From NCBI GenBank assembly GCA_000701725.1, contig JNJQ01000001.1:124001-188000 (forward strand): a stretch of DNA of 64,000 nucleotides, in the 5' to 3' direction. Below the pieces are notes generated by a model, which worked only from the letters and a program-made list of their open reading frames with translations, was not told where the DNA came from and did not search any database. Position numbers and translations under genes: made by a program. Shown piece by piece: positions 43,670 through 52,847 of the stretch (positions are counted from its first letter, which is position 1; the number at the start of each line of letters is the position of its first letter). This stretch comes from Erysipelotrichaceae bacterium NK3D112. GTDB taxonomy: Bacteria; Bacillota_I; Bacilli_A; Erysipelotrichales; Erysipelotrichaceae.

Positions 43670-44455
43670 ATGAAAATACTGTTCCTGGGAGACGTGGTTG
43701 CCAAAAGCGGCCGCGAAGCTGTAATCAGAAACATTAAGCCCCTGAAGAGTGAATACGGCGCGGACTTCGTGATTGTCAACGGGGAAAACGCCGCACATGG
43801 CAAGGGAATCACAGCAACGATCTACAGCCGGCTGGTAGGAGCCGGAGCCGACATCGTCACGCTTGGCAATCATGCGTATTCCAAAAAAGAAATCATCAAA
43901 AACATGGACCTTTGTCCGAGTCTGGTCTTTCCCGCGAACCTGCACACATCAAGCGGCGCAAAAGGCTACGTCATCAAGGATGTCTACGGAACGAAAATCG
44001 CGGTGGTATCGCTGATCTGCGAGGCCTTTATGTGCGAAGTGGAAGACAGCCCGGTGAATACCATGGAAAGGCTGCTGAATCAGATTGAAGCGGATCAGAT
44101 TATCGTTGACCTGCATGGAGAGTCCACCGGCGAAAAAATGATCTTTGCCAGGTATTTCGCAGACAGAGTAACTGCAGTCATCGGCACCCACACCCATGTG
44201 CAGACAGCCGATGAAAGAATCATCAATAACAGCTGCGCCTTCATTTCCGATGTCGGCATGTGCGGCGCTTACGATTCCGTGCTTGGAAGGGATGCGGAAG
44301 AAATGATCAACCGCCACATCCATAAGGAACAGACCCGCTATACACCGGCCACCGGTCCTTCCATCATCTGCGGATGTCTGATCGAGACCGATGACAAAAC
44401 CGGAAAGGCAGTGCGCATCGAACGGATTCAGCGCCGTCCTTCAGGCAGTTATTAA
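43670..44455 (+). CDS. ymdB: YmdB-like metallophosphoesterase
   Basis: 261 residues from ATG 43670, chosen for the GGAAGGG site. The longer frame from 43595 has none. Metal-binding motifs are LFLGDVVAKSGR, VNGENAAHGKG, TLGNHAYSKKE, DLHGESTGEK and GTHTHVQTAD. It is the TIGR00282 family, with phosphodiesterase activity on cyclic nucleotides reported. It neighbours rny, as in Bacillus. Confidence 0.95.
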   Translation: MKILFLGDVVAKSGREAVIRNIKPLKSEYGADFVIVNGENAAHGKGITATIYSRLVGAGADIVTLGNHAYSKKEIIKNMDLCPSLVFPANLHTSSGAKGYVIKDVYGTKIAVVSLICEAFMCEVEDSPVNTMERLLNQIEADQIIVDLHGESTGEKMIFARYFADRVTAVIGTHTHVQTADERIINNSCAFISDVGMCGAYDSVLGRDAEEMINRHIHKEQTRYTPATGPSIICGCLIETDDKTGKAVRIERIQRRPSGSY

Positions 44456-44543
44456 GATCGCTTGAATGTACAACTGTTTTTGAAAGGCAGGTTATTGAAT
44501 CACGGTCAAAACCGCAGTATAATACGTGCGAAGGAGGAACATC

Positions 44544-44720
44544 ATGCCCGTAACAGTTGATAAGGATATGTGCATTGGCTGCGGAGCTTGTGTAGGTGTT
44601 TGCCCGGTTACAGCTCTGTCTCTCGATGATGAAGGAAAGTCCGAATGCAACGAGGATGTCTGCATCACATGCCTCGCATGCACAGGAGCTTGCCCTGTTT
44701 CCGCTATTTCCGAGAAATAA
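44544..44720 (+). CDS. 2[4Fe-4S] ferredoxin
   Basis: 58 residues from ATG 44544, after the strong AAGGAGG site. Two CxxCxxCxxxCP motifs, CIGCGACVGVCP and CITCLACTGACP, are typical of clostridial ferredoxins. It carries electrons in anaerobic metabolism. It has its own TATAAT promoter and a terminator, so it is one gene. Confidence 0.95.
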   Translation: MPVTVDKDMCIGCGACVGVCPVTALSLDDEGKSECNEDVCITCLACTGACPVSAISEK

Positions 44721-44731
44721 GAAACATAATG

Positions 44732-44761
44732 AAAGAACCGGTTGCCCGACCGGTTTTTCTT
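44732..44761 (+). terminator. ferredoxin terminator
   Basis: AACCGGT and ACCGGTT around TGCCCG (44736-44755), then TTTCTTTT. Confidence 0.85.
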
Positions 44762-44788
44762 TTGCGATTTTCTGCTATAATTTACGCC

Positions 44789-46228
44789 ATGAATGAGAAT
44801 AAGGAAAAATATATCCTGCCCGAGATGCGCCGTGAGGCAAACCGCGCCCGCCGCAACACCGCCGCTGAATGCACACGCTTTGTGATGAGTGAGGAAGCGG
44901 AGGAACTCGGCAGAGGAAAGAAATACTATATCCGCACATACGGCTGCCAGGCCAATGTGCGTGACGGGGAAACGATGGCGGGCATGCTTGAAATGATGGG
45001 CTTTGAAATGACCGAATCCGTTGAGGAGGCGGACGTGCTCATCTTCAACACCTGCGCGATCAGACAGGCGGCCGAAGACCGTGTGTTCGGCGAAATCGGC
45101 TCCCTGAAATCCGTCAAGGCAAGACATCCCGGCCAGATCATCTGTCTTTGCGGCTGCATGGCCCAGGAAGAGGTGGTCATTGAAAAGATCCTGAAATCCT
45201 ATCCCCAGGTGGATCTTGTTTTCGGCACACACAATCTTTGGCGGCTGCCGCAGCTGCTCGCAGATGTCATGACCAAAGGGGAGAGAATGATTGAAGTCGA
45301 ATCGGAAGAGGGCGATCTGATCGAGGACATGCCGGTCAGAAGAAGCGCTTCGTGCAAAGGTTTCGTGCATATCATGTACGGCTGCGACAAATTCTGCACC
45401 TATTGCATCGTGCCGTATACACGCGGCCGTGAGCGCTCCCGCAGACCGCAGGACATTCTCGAAGAGGTCAAAGCGCTGAAGCAGCAGGGCATGAAGGAAG
45501 CGGTATTGCTCGGACAGAATGTCAATGCGTACGGCAAGGATCTGAAAATCGAGGACGGATTCACGAAACTGCTGGAAAGCTGTGCCGAAACCGGCATTGA
45601 GCGCATCCGCTTCTATACCAGCCATCCCCGTGATTATTCCTCAACCACCATCGATGCGATGGTGAAATATCCCAATATCATGAAATCCCTGCACCTGCCC
45701 GTGCAGTCAGGTTCCGATGAGATACTGAAACGGATGAACCGCGGATATACGGCGGATCATTTCAGACAGCTTTATGATGAGATGCGCACCAAGATCAGCG
45801 ACATCACTTTCACCACCGATCTGATTGTCGGCTTCCCCTCGGAAACCGATGAGCAGTTCCAGGCGACTCTGGATCTGGTCGATTACTGTCAGTTTGACAT
45901 GGCATATTCCTTCGTCTACAGTCCCCGCAGCGGCACTCCCGCGGCGAAAATGGCAGATGACATTCCTCTTCAGGTGAAGAAGGAGCGTCTTCAGATCCTC
46001 AATGACAGACTTTCCGCCATCGCCTCCAAGCACAATGAGGCCTATGTCGGCAAAACCCTGAAAGTGCTCTGCGAAGGGCCTTCCAAAAAGAATCAGAACG
46101 TTTACAGCGGCTACAGCGAGGAAAACAAGCTGGTCAATTTCACCGGTCCCGCCGGTCTCAAGGATCAGATTGTCAATGTGAAAATCGATACCGCGCACAG
46201 TTTCTCACTTGACGGATCAGCACTGTGA
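44789..46228 (+). CDS. miaB: tRNA-2-methylthio-N6-dimethylallyladenosine synthase
   Basis: 479 residues from the ATG at 44789. The frame extends to 44645, but an extended -10 TGCTATAAT (44773-44781) lies 7 nt before the chosen ATG, so the longer start precedes transcription. Radical SAM C-x3-C-x2-C is YGCDKFCTYC; the N-terminal MTTase domain has YGCQANVRDGE; the C-terminus has a TRAM-type region. It methylthiolates A37 of tRNAs. It follows rny-ymdB, as in Firmicutes. The transcript is probably leaderless. Confidence 0.95.
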   Translation: MNENKEKYILPEMRREANRARRNTAAECTRFVMSEEAEELGRGKKYYIRTYGCQANVRDGETMAGMLEMMGFEMTESVEEADVLIFNTCAIRQAAEDRVFGEIGSLKSVKARHPGQIICLCGCMAQEEVVIEKILKSYPQVDLVFGTHNLWRLPQLLADVMTKGERMIEVESEEGDLIEDMPVRRSASCKGFVHIMYGCDKFCTYCIVPYTRGRERSRRPQDILEEVKALKQQGMKEAVLLGQNVNAYGKDLKIEDGFTKLLESCAETGIERIRFYTSHPRDYSSTTIDAMVKYPNIMKSLHLPVQSGSDEILKRMNRGYTADHFRQLYDEMRTKISDITFTTDLIVGFPSETDEQFQATLDLVDYCQFDMAYSFVYSPRSGTPAAKMADDIPLQVKKERLQILNDRLSAIASKHNEAYVGKTLKVLCEGPSKKNQNVYSGYSEENKLVNFTGPAGLKDQIVNVKIDTAHSFSLDGSAL

Positions 46229-46295
46229 TTCGCCGTTGTTTTAAGCTATAATAAACTCAGCAGCAGCCTTTTCGTAAAAACGGAGGAAATATAAT

Positions 46296-47963
46296 ATGAG
46301 TAAAGTTCGCATATTTGCCCTTGGCGGTCTCGATGAGGACGGCAAGAACATGTATGTTGTTCAGAACGGCGAAGATATATTCGTCATGGAATGCGGAATG
46401 AAATATCCTGAAACCGATCAGCTCGGGGTTGAGATGGTGATTCCGGATTTCAGGTTTCTGATTGATAACCAGGATAAGATCAAAGCTGTTTTCATCACCC
46501 ACGGACACGATGATGTCATGGCCGCTTTACCGGCGTTATTGCGTGAGCTTCCCAAGGTTCCGGTTTACATGGCTCCTTTGACCGCCCTGATCTTTGAGCG
46601 CAGGGCGAAGAAGGCAGGCCTTGTTAATCTGAACATCCACCGCGTGATGCGCAATGCGAAGTTCAAGATCGGCAAGACCGAGATCATCACCTTCGGCACC
46701 ACCCAGTCAATCGCCGACGGTTTCGGCGTGGCAATCAAGACAGCCGACGGATATATCGTCTATTCCAGCGAATTCATCGTTGACTATGACACGAAAAACG
46801 ATGCCTTCCGCATGGATATCACCAATATCACCAACCTTGGCGCCGGCGGCGTGCTTGCCCTGATGTGCGAGTCGGTCGGCTCCACCAGGGAAGGCCACAG
46901 CTCACCGATGCACAAGATCACACCGCTGATCGAACCGTATTTCGAAAATACGGAAGGCAGAATGTTCATCACGCTCTTCAACCAGAATATTTACAGAGTG
47001 ATTGAGGTGATCGAACTGGCCAACAAATACAACCGCAAGGTCATGATCTATGACAGCGAGCTTCGCGCCCTGATGGCGGATATGGCCAAACTCGGCTATT
47101 ATCACATTCCCGCAGGTCTGGAAGTCGCTCCCTCCACATTCTCGAATGATCTTGAAAATGTGATCGTGATCATTGCCGGCACCGGCAAATCGATCTTCCG
47201 CAAGGTGCACCGCATCGCTTCCCACGAAGATGAGAATATCGAGCTCAGAAGCACCGACACAGTCATCATCGCTTCACCGGCCGTACCGGGCACCGAAAGG
47301 GAAGAGGCGGTCATGGAGGACGATCTTTACAAGGAGGCGGGCAGAGTACTGACCGTCGACAACAAGCGGACCTTCACCATGCATGCGAGCATCGAGGATC
47401 TGAAAATGATGATCTATCTCATGCATCCGAAATATTACGTACCCGTCAAGGGTGAATACCGTCAGCTGATCGCCAATGCCAATATCGCTCTGAATATGGG
47501 CTACAGCGCAGCCAACATCATCGTCATGGACAACGGCCAGGTGGCTGAAATCGAAGACGGCACGCTCAAGCGCAGCTTCGATGAGGTGCCGGTCGACAAC
47601 ATCATGGTTGACGGTAATGACAGGCTCGATGAGAGCGGCATGATTCTGCGCGACCGTGAACTGCTTTCCACCGACGGAGCGATCGTCGTGGGCATCGTCA
47701 TCAATCACGCCACAAAGGAAATCATCGGCGGACCCGATGTTCAGAGCCGCGGTGTGATATACTTAAAGGACGCCGATTACATCGTCAAGGAAATCGGCAA
47801 TATCATGGAGAAAACGATTGACGACGCAGTCGCCGAGGGCCGCTATGACAACATGAGCTGCCGTGCGGAAGCCCGTGAGAAGATCAGCCGCTATGTCATC
47901 CGGGAGACCGGAAAGAGGCCGATGATCCTGCCGGCGATTGTCGAGATCAATACGGTTGATTAA
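46296..47963 (+). CDS. rnjB: ribonuclease J2-like, degenerate active site
   Basis: 555 residues of the RNase J fold (metallo-beta-lactamase, beta-CASP and C-terminal parts). The catalytic signature is altered: HGHDDVM near residue 69 lacks the second His of HxHxDH. FGTTQS and SEFIVD lack the usual His and Asp, and FTMHAS lacks the usual SGHAS. The chain of normal secondary structure, the GEYRQL segment and GPDVQSRG remain. It may form a complex with an active RNase J1 elsewhere, as J2 does in Bacillus. It is adjacent to ftsK, as rnjB is near spoIIIE. Confidence 0.88.
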   Translation: MSKVRIFALGGLDEDGKNMYVVQNGEDIFVMECGMKYPETDQLGVEMVIPDFRFLIDNQDKIKAVFITHGHDDVMAALPALLRELPKVPVYMAPLTALIFERRAKKAGLVNLNIHRVMRNAKFKIGKTEIITFGTTQSIADGFGVAIKTADGYIVYSSEFIVDYDTKNDAFRMDITNITNLGAGGVLALMCESVGSTREGHSSPMHKITPLIEPYFENTEGRMFITLFNQNIYRVIEVIELANKYNRKVMIYDSELRALMADMAKLGYYHIPAGLEVAPSTFSNDLENVIVIIAGTGKSIFRKVHRIASHEDENIELRSTDTVIIASPAVPGTEREEAVMEDDLYKEAGRVLTVDNKRTFTMHASIEDLKMMIYLMHPKYYVPVKGEYRQLIANANIALNMGYSAANIIVMDNGQVAEIEDGTLKRSFDEVPVDNIMVDGNDRLDESGMILRDRELLSTDGAIVVGIVINHATKEIIGGPDVQSRGVIYLKDADYIVKEIGNIMEKTIDDAVAEGRYDNMSCRAEAREKISRYVIRETGKRPMILPAIVEINTVD

Positions 47964-47971
47964 GGAAGTCA

Positions 47972-50524
47972 ATGGCTAGAAAAACAAAGGCACAGATCAA
48001 GAAAGAACAGAACGAAGAGCTCAGACAATGGATCACTGTTGTGATCCTTTCAGCTGTCATCATCATCGGTATCTTACGTACCGGGATAGTTGGGCTCTTC
48101 CTTTTCAATCTGCAGAGATACCTGTTCGGCAACCTGTTCTGGATGGTACTGGGACTGGGAGTCGGACTGATCCTGCTCAACATGCTCAACAGAAAACACG
48201 GCATCGAGGGCAGAAATCCCGTACCGATCATCCTGATTGTCTGCGGCGTCATGATGTTATGCACATATGCGGACATTCATGACGGAACCACCGGCTGGAA
48301 TCCGTTTGTTGACATGATCGCGCTTTGCGGACAGTATTTCACGGCGGATGTTTCCGTCAACGCTTCCGGCGGTTTATGCGGAGCTTTCCTGTATGGATTA
48401 TGTTCGATGCTGTTCGGAAGGGCGGGAACTCTTCTGATCATCGCGGTATTCTTCATCATTGCGGCACTGCTGCTGGTATCACTGGATGTGTACAAGAAGG
48501 CATTCGGTGTCCTGGCTGATTTCTTCCGTACGCCCGGCAGAGAGGAAGCCATCGAGCAGGAACAGCTTGAACTTGATGAAGAGGATGAAAAGGAACCGTT
48601 CAATTTATGGGACTGGATTGCGGAGCACCGCAAGCCGAAGGAACCGAAGAAAAAGAAGAGAAAACCGCAGACTGCACAGTTTGATGAGACGGATGAGCCT
48701 GATGAAATTCCGTATGAGGAATATGAGCAGGAAGAGGAGCAGCCGGTTGTGCGCACTCTTTACAACATCCGCGCCGACGGTCCGACCCAGGAGATTCCGG
48801 TCGTGCAGATTCCCGGCCGTGTGATTTCATCGAAAAAATCGGTTTTCATCAATATCGATGATCTTTATGAGGCTGCCTATATGAATGAGGAAGCCGTTCC
48901 TTATGAAGAGGAACCGGAAGAGGTTTACGAGCCCGAATATGAGGAGCCTTATGAATATGAAGAGGTCAGTGAGCCCAAAGAGATTGCTGAAGAGCCTGAA
49001 CCGGTGATTGAACCGCAGCCCGAAACAGTTCAAAGCACACCTGCTGAAAAGCCCAAACCCGCGCCGAAACCGCGCAGGAATAAAGTCTACCGGATGCCCA
49101 ATGCGAACAATCTGCTTGAGAATCCGGTCAGATCCACCGCATATGAGGACAATGAGACATCCGCCCGCGAGAAGGGGGAGATGCTGATACGGATCCTCAA
49201 GAATTTCGATATCGAGGCGGAACTGATCGATACGCACATCGGACCTTCGGTCACCCAGTTTGAGGTCCGTCCCGATGTCAATGTCAAGGTTTCCAAGATT
49301 CTCGGCCTGACCGACAACATCAAGATGCAACTGGCCGCCAAGGACGTGCGAATCGAAGCGCCGATTCCCGGCCGCAATGCGGTTGGCGTTGAAATCCCGA
49401 ATATCTCCAGCACGCCGGTGCGCATGAAGGAGCTCTTCCGGATGATTCCGGCCAAGGACAAGGACCGCAAGCTTCTCTTTGTGGTCGGCAAGGACCTGCT
49501 TGGCGAAGCGGTCACATGCCGTCTTGACCGCATGCCCCATCTGCTGATTGCCGGCTCCACCGGTTCCGGTAAATCGGTATGCATGAACTCGATCATCACT
49601 TCGCTTCTGTTAAGGACAAAACCGGATGAGGTGAAGATGCTGCTGATTGACCCGAAGAAGGTTGAATTCACGCCTTACCAGGACATTCCGCATCTGATCG
49701 GACCGGTCATCAACGATCCGACCAAGGCATCCGCAGCCCTGAAAGTCATCGTTCAGATGATGGATGAGAGATACAACATCTTCTCCAAATGCGGCGTGCG
49801 CAATATTGAAGTCTTCAATGAAAAGGTCAAGGCGCAGGCCGGCCGTCCCAATCCCGACGGATCGCCGGCTCCCAAGATGATGCCTTACATTGTTGTCATC
49901 ATCGATGAGCTTGCCGATCTGATGGCGGTTGCCGGCAAAGAGGTTGAATCCTCCATCCAGCGTATTACCCAGCTTGCGCGTGCTGCCGGCATCCATCTGA
50001 TTGTCGCCACCCAGAGACCAAGTGTTGACGTCATCACAGGTCTCATCAAGGCAAACATTCCCAGCCGTATCGCATTCGCGGTATCCTCGGGCACTGACTC
50101 ACGCACGATTCTCGACCATGTCGGCGCGGAAAGACTGCTCGGCAACGGCGATATGCTCTATATGCCGATCGGCATGAACTCACCGGTGCGTGTGCAGGGT
50201 GTGTTTGTGACCGATGAGGAAGTGCAGCGCATCACCGACGATGTCAAGAAAAACGGCACACCGGAATACGACGACCACTTCATCATGCTGGAAGGCGTGG
50301 AAGGCAACGCAGGCGTGATCGGCGTGGATGAGGATCCCATGTTCAAGGAGATCAGGGATTATGTCATCGAGGCCCAGAAGGCCAGCACATCGCTTCTGCA
50401 AAGACGCTTCGGCATCGGCTACAACCGTGCCGCCAGAATGATCGACGCCCTTGAAAGCGCCGGTGTCATCGGACCTGCCCAGGGCTCCAAACCCCGCGAC
50501 GTCTATATCAAACCCGAAAAGTGA
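47972..50524 (+). CDS. ftsK: FtsK/SpoIIIE-family DNA translocase
   Basis: 850 residues. Four N-terminal membrane helices, then a long acidic, Glu/Pro-rich linker (about residues 190-360). The motor has Walker A GSTGSGKSV and Walker B IVVIIDELADLM. A gamma winged-helix domain ends with GYNRAARMIDALESAGVIG. It pumps chromosomal DNA through the division septum. It follows the RNase J2-like gene by eight bases, probably in one operon. Confidence 0.97.
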   Translation: MARKTKAQIKKEQNEELRQWITVVILSAVIIIGILRTGIVGLFLFNLQRYLFGNLFWMVLGLGVGLILLNMLNRKHGIEGRNPVPIILIVCGVMMLCTYADIHDGTTGWNPFVDMIALCGQYFTADVSVNASGGLCGAFLYGLCSMLFGRAGTLLIIAVFFIIAALLLVSLDVYKKAFGVLADFFRTPGREEAIEQEQLELDEEDEKEPFNLWDWIAEHRKPKEPKKKKRKPQTAQFDETDEPDEIPYEEYEQEEEQPVVRTLYNIRADGPTQEIPVVQIPGRVISSKKSVFINIDDLYEAAYMNEEAVPYEEEPEEVYEPEYEEPYEYEEVSEPKEIAEEPEPVIEPQPETVQSTPAEKPKPAPKPRRNKVYRMPNANNLLENPVRSTAYEDNETSAREKGEMLIRILKNFDIEAELIDTHIGPSVTQFEVRPDVNVKVSKILGLTDNIKMQLAAKDVRIEAPIPGRNAVGVEIPNISSTPVRMKELFRMIPAKDKDRKLLFVVGKDLLGEAVTCRLDRMPHLLIAGSTGSGKSVCMNSIITSLLLRTKPDEVKMLLIDPKKVEFTPYQDIPHLIGPVINDPTKASAALKVIVQMMDERYNIFSKCGVRNIEVFNEKVKAQAGRPNPDGSPAPKMMPYIVVIIDELADLMAVAGKEVESSIQRITQLARAAGIHLIVATQRPSVDVITGLIKANIPSRIAFAVSSGTDSRTILDHVGAERLLGNGDMLYMPIGMNSPVRVQGVFVTDEEVQRITDDVKKNGTPEYDDHFIMLEGVEGNAGVIGVDEDPMFKEIRDYVIEAQKASTSLLQRRFGIGYNRAARMIDALESAGVIGPAQGSKPRDVYIKPEK

Positions 50525-50545
50525 GGCTCACACATGTGAGCTTCA
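50523..50545 (+). terminator. terminator of ftsK
   Basis: GCTCAC-ACAT-GTGAGC (50526-50541) just after the stop codon, followed by TTCATT. Confidence 0.55.
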
Positions 50546-50558
50546 TTATTTAACCACA

Positions 50559-50602
50559 AGTTAGTGCAAACTAATTGACTTTGAAAAACATCCGGGTATG
50601 AT
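50559..50602 (+). promoter_or_regulatory. promoter and operator-like dyad of the small Cys-rich gene
   Basis: TTAGT-GCAA-ACTAA (50561-50574) with outer bases AGTTAG/CTAATT overlaps TTGACT (50575-50580), and TATGAT follows after 16 bases. The dyad resembles iron-dependent repressor sites of the DtxR type, which fits a FeoB-associated gene. That is a resemblance, not proof. Confidence 0.5.
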
Positions 50603-50623
50603 GAATGCAGTGAGGAAGAAACC

Positions 50624-50824
50624 ATGAATTTTGCAGATATTGCAGTGCTTTGCGTGATTGCACTGATTGCTTATATATGTATCAGGTATCTTGTCAACAA
50701 CGGTCTGGACTCATGCTCCGGCGAGTGCGGGGGCTGCAGCACATGCAAATGGGCCAGGGATGTTGAGAAGGCAAGACGCTCCATCGCAAGAAAGAAGAAA
50801 CTGAAAAAACTGCTGCACCTCTGA
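50624..50824 (+). CDS. FeoB-associated Cys-rich membrane protein
   Basis: 66 residues. One N-terminal membrane helix (IAVLCVIALIAYICIRYLV) is followed by a Cys cluster CSGECGGCSTCKW and a basic tail. This matches the FeoB-associated Cys-rich family. feoA and feoB are not in the window, so it stands alone. An iron role is inferred from family and operator-like dyad. Confidence 0.85.
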   Translation: MNFADIAVLCVIALIAYICIRYLVNNGLDSCSGECGGCSTCKWARDVEKARRSIARKKKLKKLLHL

Positions 50825-50825
50825 G

Positions 50826-50886
50826 AGGATTTGCATTCAGCTTCGTTAACGGCGGATTTGTATCATGCAAATCCGTTTTTTTTACC
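50826..50886 (+). terminator. terminator with an alternative pairing partner
   Basis: CGGATTTG (50851-50858) and CAAATCCG pair with a run of T after it. A second copy of the 5' arm, GGATTTGCAT (50827-50836), can pair with the same ATGCAAATCC, so two mutually exclusive hairpins are possible. Confidence 0.65.
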
Positions 50887-50955
50887 GTACGTGACAGATT
50901 GATGGCTTTGTCTGCCCGCCTGATTTGTCGGACAATCTGAAAAAAGGAGGCAATT

Positions 50956-51273
50956 ATGACAGCTTCATGTATGATATCAGGCCGGATCGCCGAAAAACCG
51001 TATATTCCGGACACCGCCAGCGGCAGCGATGAGTGCTGGATGGTCGTTGAATCGGAAAAGCCGTTCAGCACGATGGAAAAAACAACCGAAAGCGATCGTT
51101 TCCATATCAGACTCTGGCGGGGCATCGCAGCCGAATGCGCCAAAGCCTTTGACAAGGGAACCGTGGTCATCGTCAGCGGCAGGCTTGAAACGGAATTCGA
51201 CGGCCATGATGATGTGACACGGATCATCGCCGAAAAAGTGCAGAAGGTCAGTGTGCGCGCCGGCAAAAAGTAA
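50956..51273 (+). CDS. single-stranded DNA-binding-like OB-fold protein
   Basis: 105 residues. The OB-fold pattern of SSB shows in CMISGRIAEKPYIPD, RFHIRLWRGIAAECAKAFDKGTVVIVSGRLET and TRIIAEKVQKVSV. It lacks the acidic C-terminal tail used by SSB to recruit partners, so it is a short paralogue rather than the main SSB. The ribosome site AAAGGAGG is ideal. It is monocistronic, ahead of ffh. Confidence 0.8.
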   Translation: MTASCMISGRIAEKPYIPDTASGSDECWMVVESEKPFSTMEKTTESDRFHIRLWRGIAAECAKAFDKGTVVIVSGRLETEFDGHDDVTRIIAEKVQKVSVRAGKK

Positions 51274-51328
51274 TCTTAGGAAGCATCAGACAGCTGTGGT
51301 AGAATAATACCGTACGTGAGGTAATACT

Positions 51329-52759
51329 ATGGCTTTTGATTCATTGAGTGAAAGACTGAATAAAGCAATGCGTGATGTGGCCGGCAAGGGTACACTCAGC
51401 GATGCGAATATGGAAGATATGCTCAAGGAAGTGCGTCTGGCACTTCTGGAAGCGGATGTGAACTACAGAATCGTCAAGCAGTTCCTGGATGAAATCCGTG
51501 AAAAGGCAAGGGGCGAGGATGTCCTCAACAGCGTTGAGCCCGGCCAGCAGCTGGTCAAGATCGTTCATGATCAGATCATTGAGCTGCTCGGTTCCGAGGA
51601 CGCTGAAATCCACTTCAAGGAAGAAGGCATCACGACGATCATGATGGTCGGTCTGCAGGGTACAGGTAAAACAACCTCGGCCGCCAAGATCGCCAAAATC
51701 TTCAAGGAGAAGAATAACCGGAAAGTGCTGATGATCGCCGCTGACGTCATCCGTCCGGCCGCGATTGAACAGCTGCAGACACTGGGCCGTGAGATCGATG
51801 TCGATGTTTATACCCTCGGACCTGAAAAGAGCGCCAAGGAAACCGTCGGACGCGGTATGATCCACGCCCGTGAAAACGGCTATGACACGGTCATCATCGA
51901 TACCGCCGGCCGTCTGCATATTGATGAAGAGCTCATGGATGAGCTGCGCATCATCAATGTCAATGTCGAGCCGGATGAAATCCTGCTGACCGTCGACGCA
52001 ATGACCGGTCAGGATATCGTCAATGTCGCAAGGGCATTCGCCGAAGCGCTTCCTCTGACAGGACTTGTCGTCACTAAGTTTGACGGTGACTCCAGAGGCG
52101 GCGGCGTTCTCTCCGTCAAGAAGATCACCGGTGTGCCGGTCAAATTTGTCGGTGAAGGCGAAAAGATCGATGACATGTCCGTCTTCCATCCCGACCGTAT
52201 GGCGGACAGAATCCTCGGCATGGGCGATATCGTATCACTGGTTGAAAGAGCCCAGGAGAAGATGGACCTCGAAGAGACCGAGAAGATGGCGGAGCGCATG
52301 CTCAGCGGCCAGTTCACAATGGATGACATGCTCAAGCAGTTCGAGCAGATCCAGAAGCTCGGTCCGCTTTCAGGCATCATGAAGATGCTGCCGGGCATGA
52401 ACCAGTATGCGGGACTGCTGGATGAGGCAAAAGCGGGAGATGCGATGAAGCACACCAAGGCGATCATCCAGTCCATGACACCGTATGAAAGAGCCCATCC
52501 CGAAAAGCTCAGAGGCACGATGAAAAAGCGCATCGCCAAAGGCAGCGGCACAACCGTCAATGAAGTCAACAAACTGATCAACCAGTTCTCAAGAGTCAAG
52601 AAGCAGATCGACCAGCTTGGCGCGCTCAACCGCAGCGGCTCACTGAACGAGGAGAGTCTGGAAAAGATGATGAACAATGTCCAGAACCAGATGGATGATC
52701 CCCGTCTTCAGCAGCAGATGAAAGAACTGCAGGCCAGAAACAAGAAATTCAGATTCTGA
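51329..52759 (+). CDS. ffh: signal recognition particle protein Ffh
   Basis: 476 residues. The GTPase NG domain has GLQGTGKTT, DTAGRLHIDEE and TKFDGDSRGGG. The M domain at the C-terminus is methionine-rich (MKMLPGMNQYAGL and KMMNNVQNQMDD). It binds SRP RNA and signal sequences to bring ribosomes to the membrane. ylxM, commonly before ffh in Firmicutes, is absent here; the upstream neighbour is the SSB-like gene. Confidence 0.97.
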   Translation: MAFDSLSERLNKAMRDVAGKGTLSDANMEDMLKEVRLALLEADVNYRIVKQFLDEIREKARGEDVLNSVEPGQQLVKIVHDQIIELLGSEDAEIHFKEEGITTIMMVGLQGTGKTTSAAKIAKIFKEKNNRKVLMIAADVIRPAAIEQLQTLGREIDVDVYTLGPEKSAKETVGRGMIHARENGYDTVIIDTAGRLHIDEELMDELRIINVNVEPDEILLTVDAMTGQDIVNVARAFAEALPLTGLVVTKFDGDSRGGGVLSVKKITGVPVKFVGEGEKIDDMSVFHPDRMADRILGMGDIVSLVERAQEKMDLEETEKMAERMLSGQFTMDDMLKQFEQIQKLGPLSGIMKMLPGMNQYAGLLDEAKAGDAMKHTKAIIQSMTPYERAHPEKLRGTMKKRIAKGSGTTVNEVNKLINQFSRVKKQIDQLGALNRSGSLNEESLEKMMNNVQNQMDDPRLQQQMKELQARNKKFRF

Positions 52760-52768
52760 AAAAAATAT

Positions 52769-52800
52769 AAAGGTGTCAAGGTTTTTGCCTTGACACCTTT
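52769..52800 (+). terminator. ffh terminator whose arm contains the rpsP -35
   Basis: AAAGGTGTCAAGG (52769-52781), TTTTTG loop, CCTTGACACCTTT (52788-52800), a perfect 13-bp stem. The 3' arm contains TTGACA (52790-52795). Confidence 0.88.
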
Positions 52801-52817
52801 GCTTGCTGTGCTATAAT
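52790..52817 (+). promoter_or_regulatory. rpsP promoter
   Basis: TTGACA (52790-52795), 16-bp spacer, TATAAT (52812-52817) with TGC extended element. A near-consensus promoter. Its -35 is inside the ffh terminator. Confidence 0.9.
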
Positions 52818-52847
52818 CGTCATGCTGAATCAAGGAGGAAAACAGAA

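Noticed and set aside
44645-44788. Longer N-terminus of MiaB in the same open frame
   Set aside because: It overlaps the ferredoxin gene and terminator, and the promoter lies after it; the ATG at 44789 is better.
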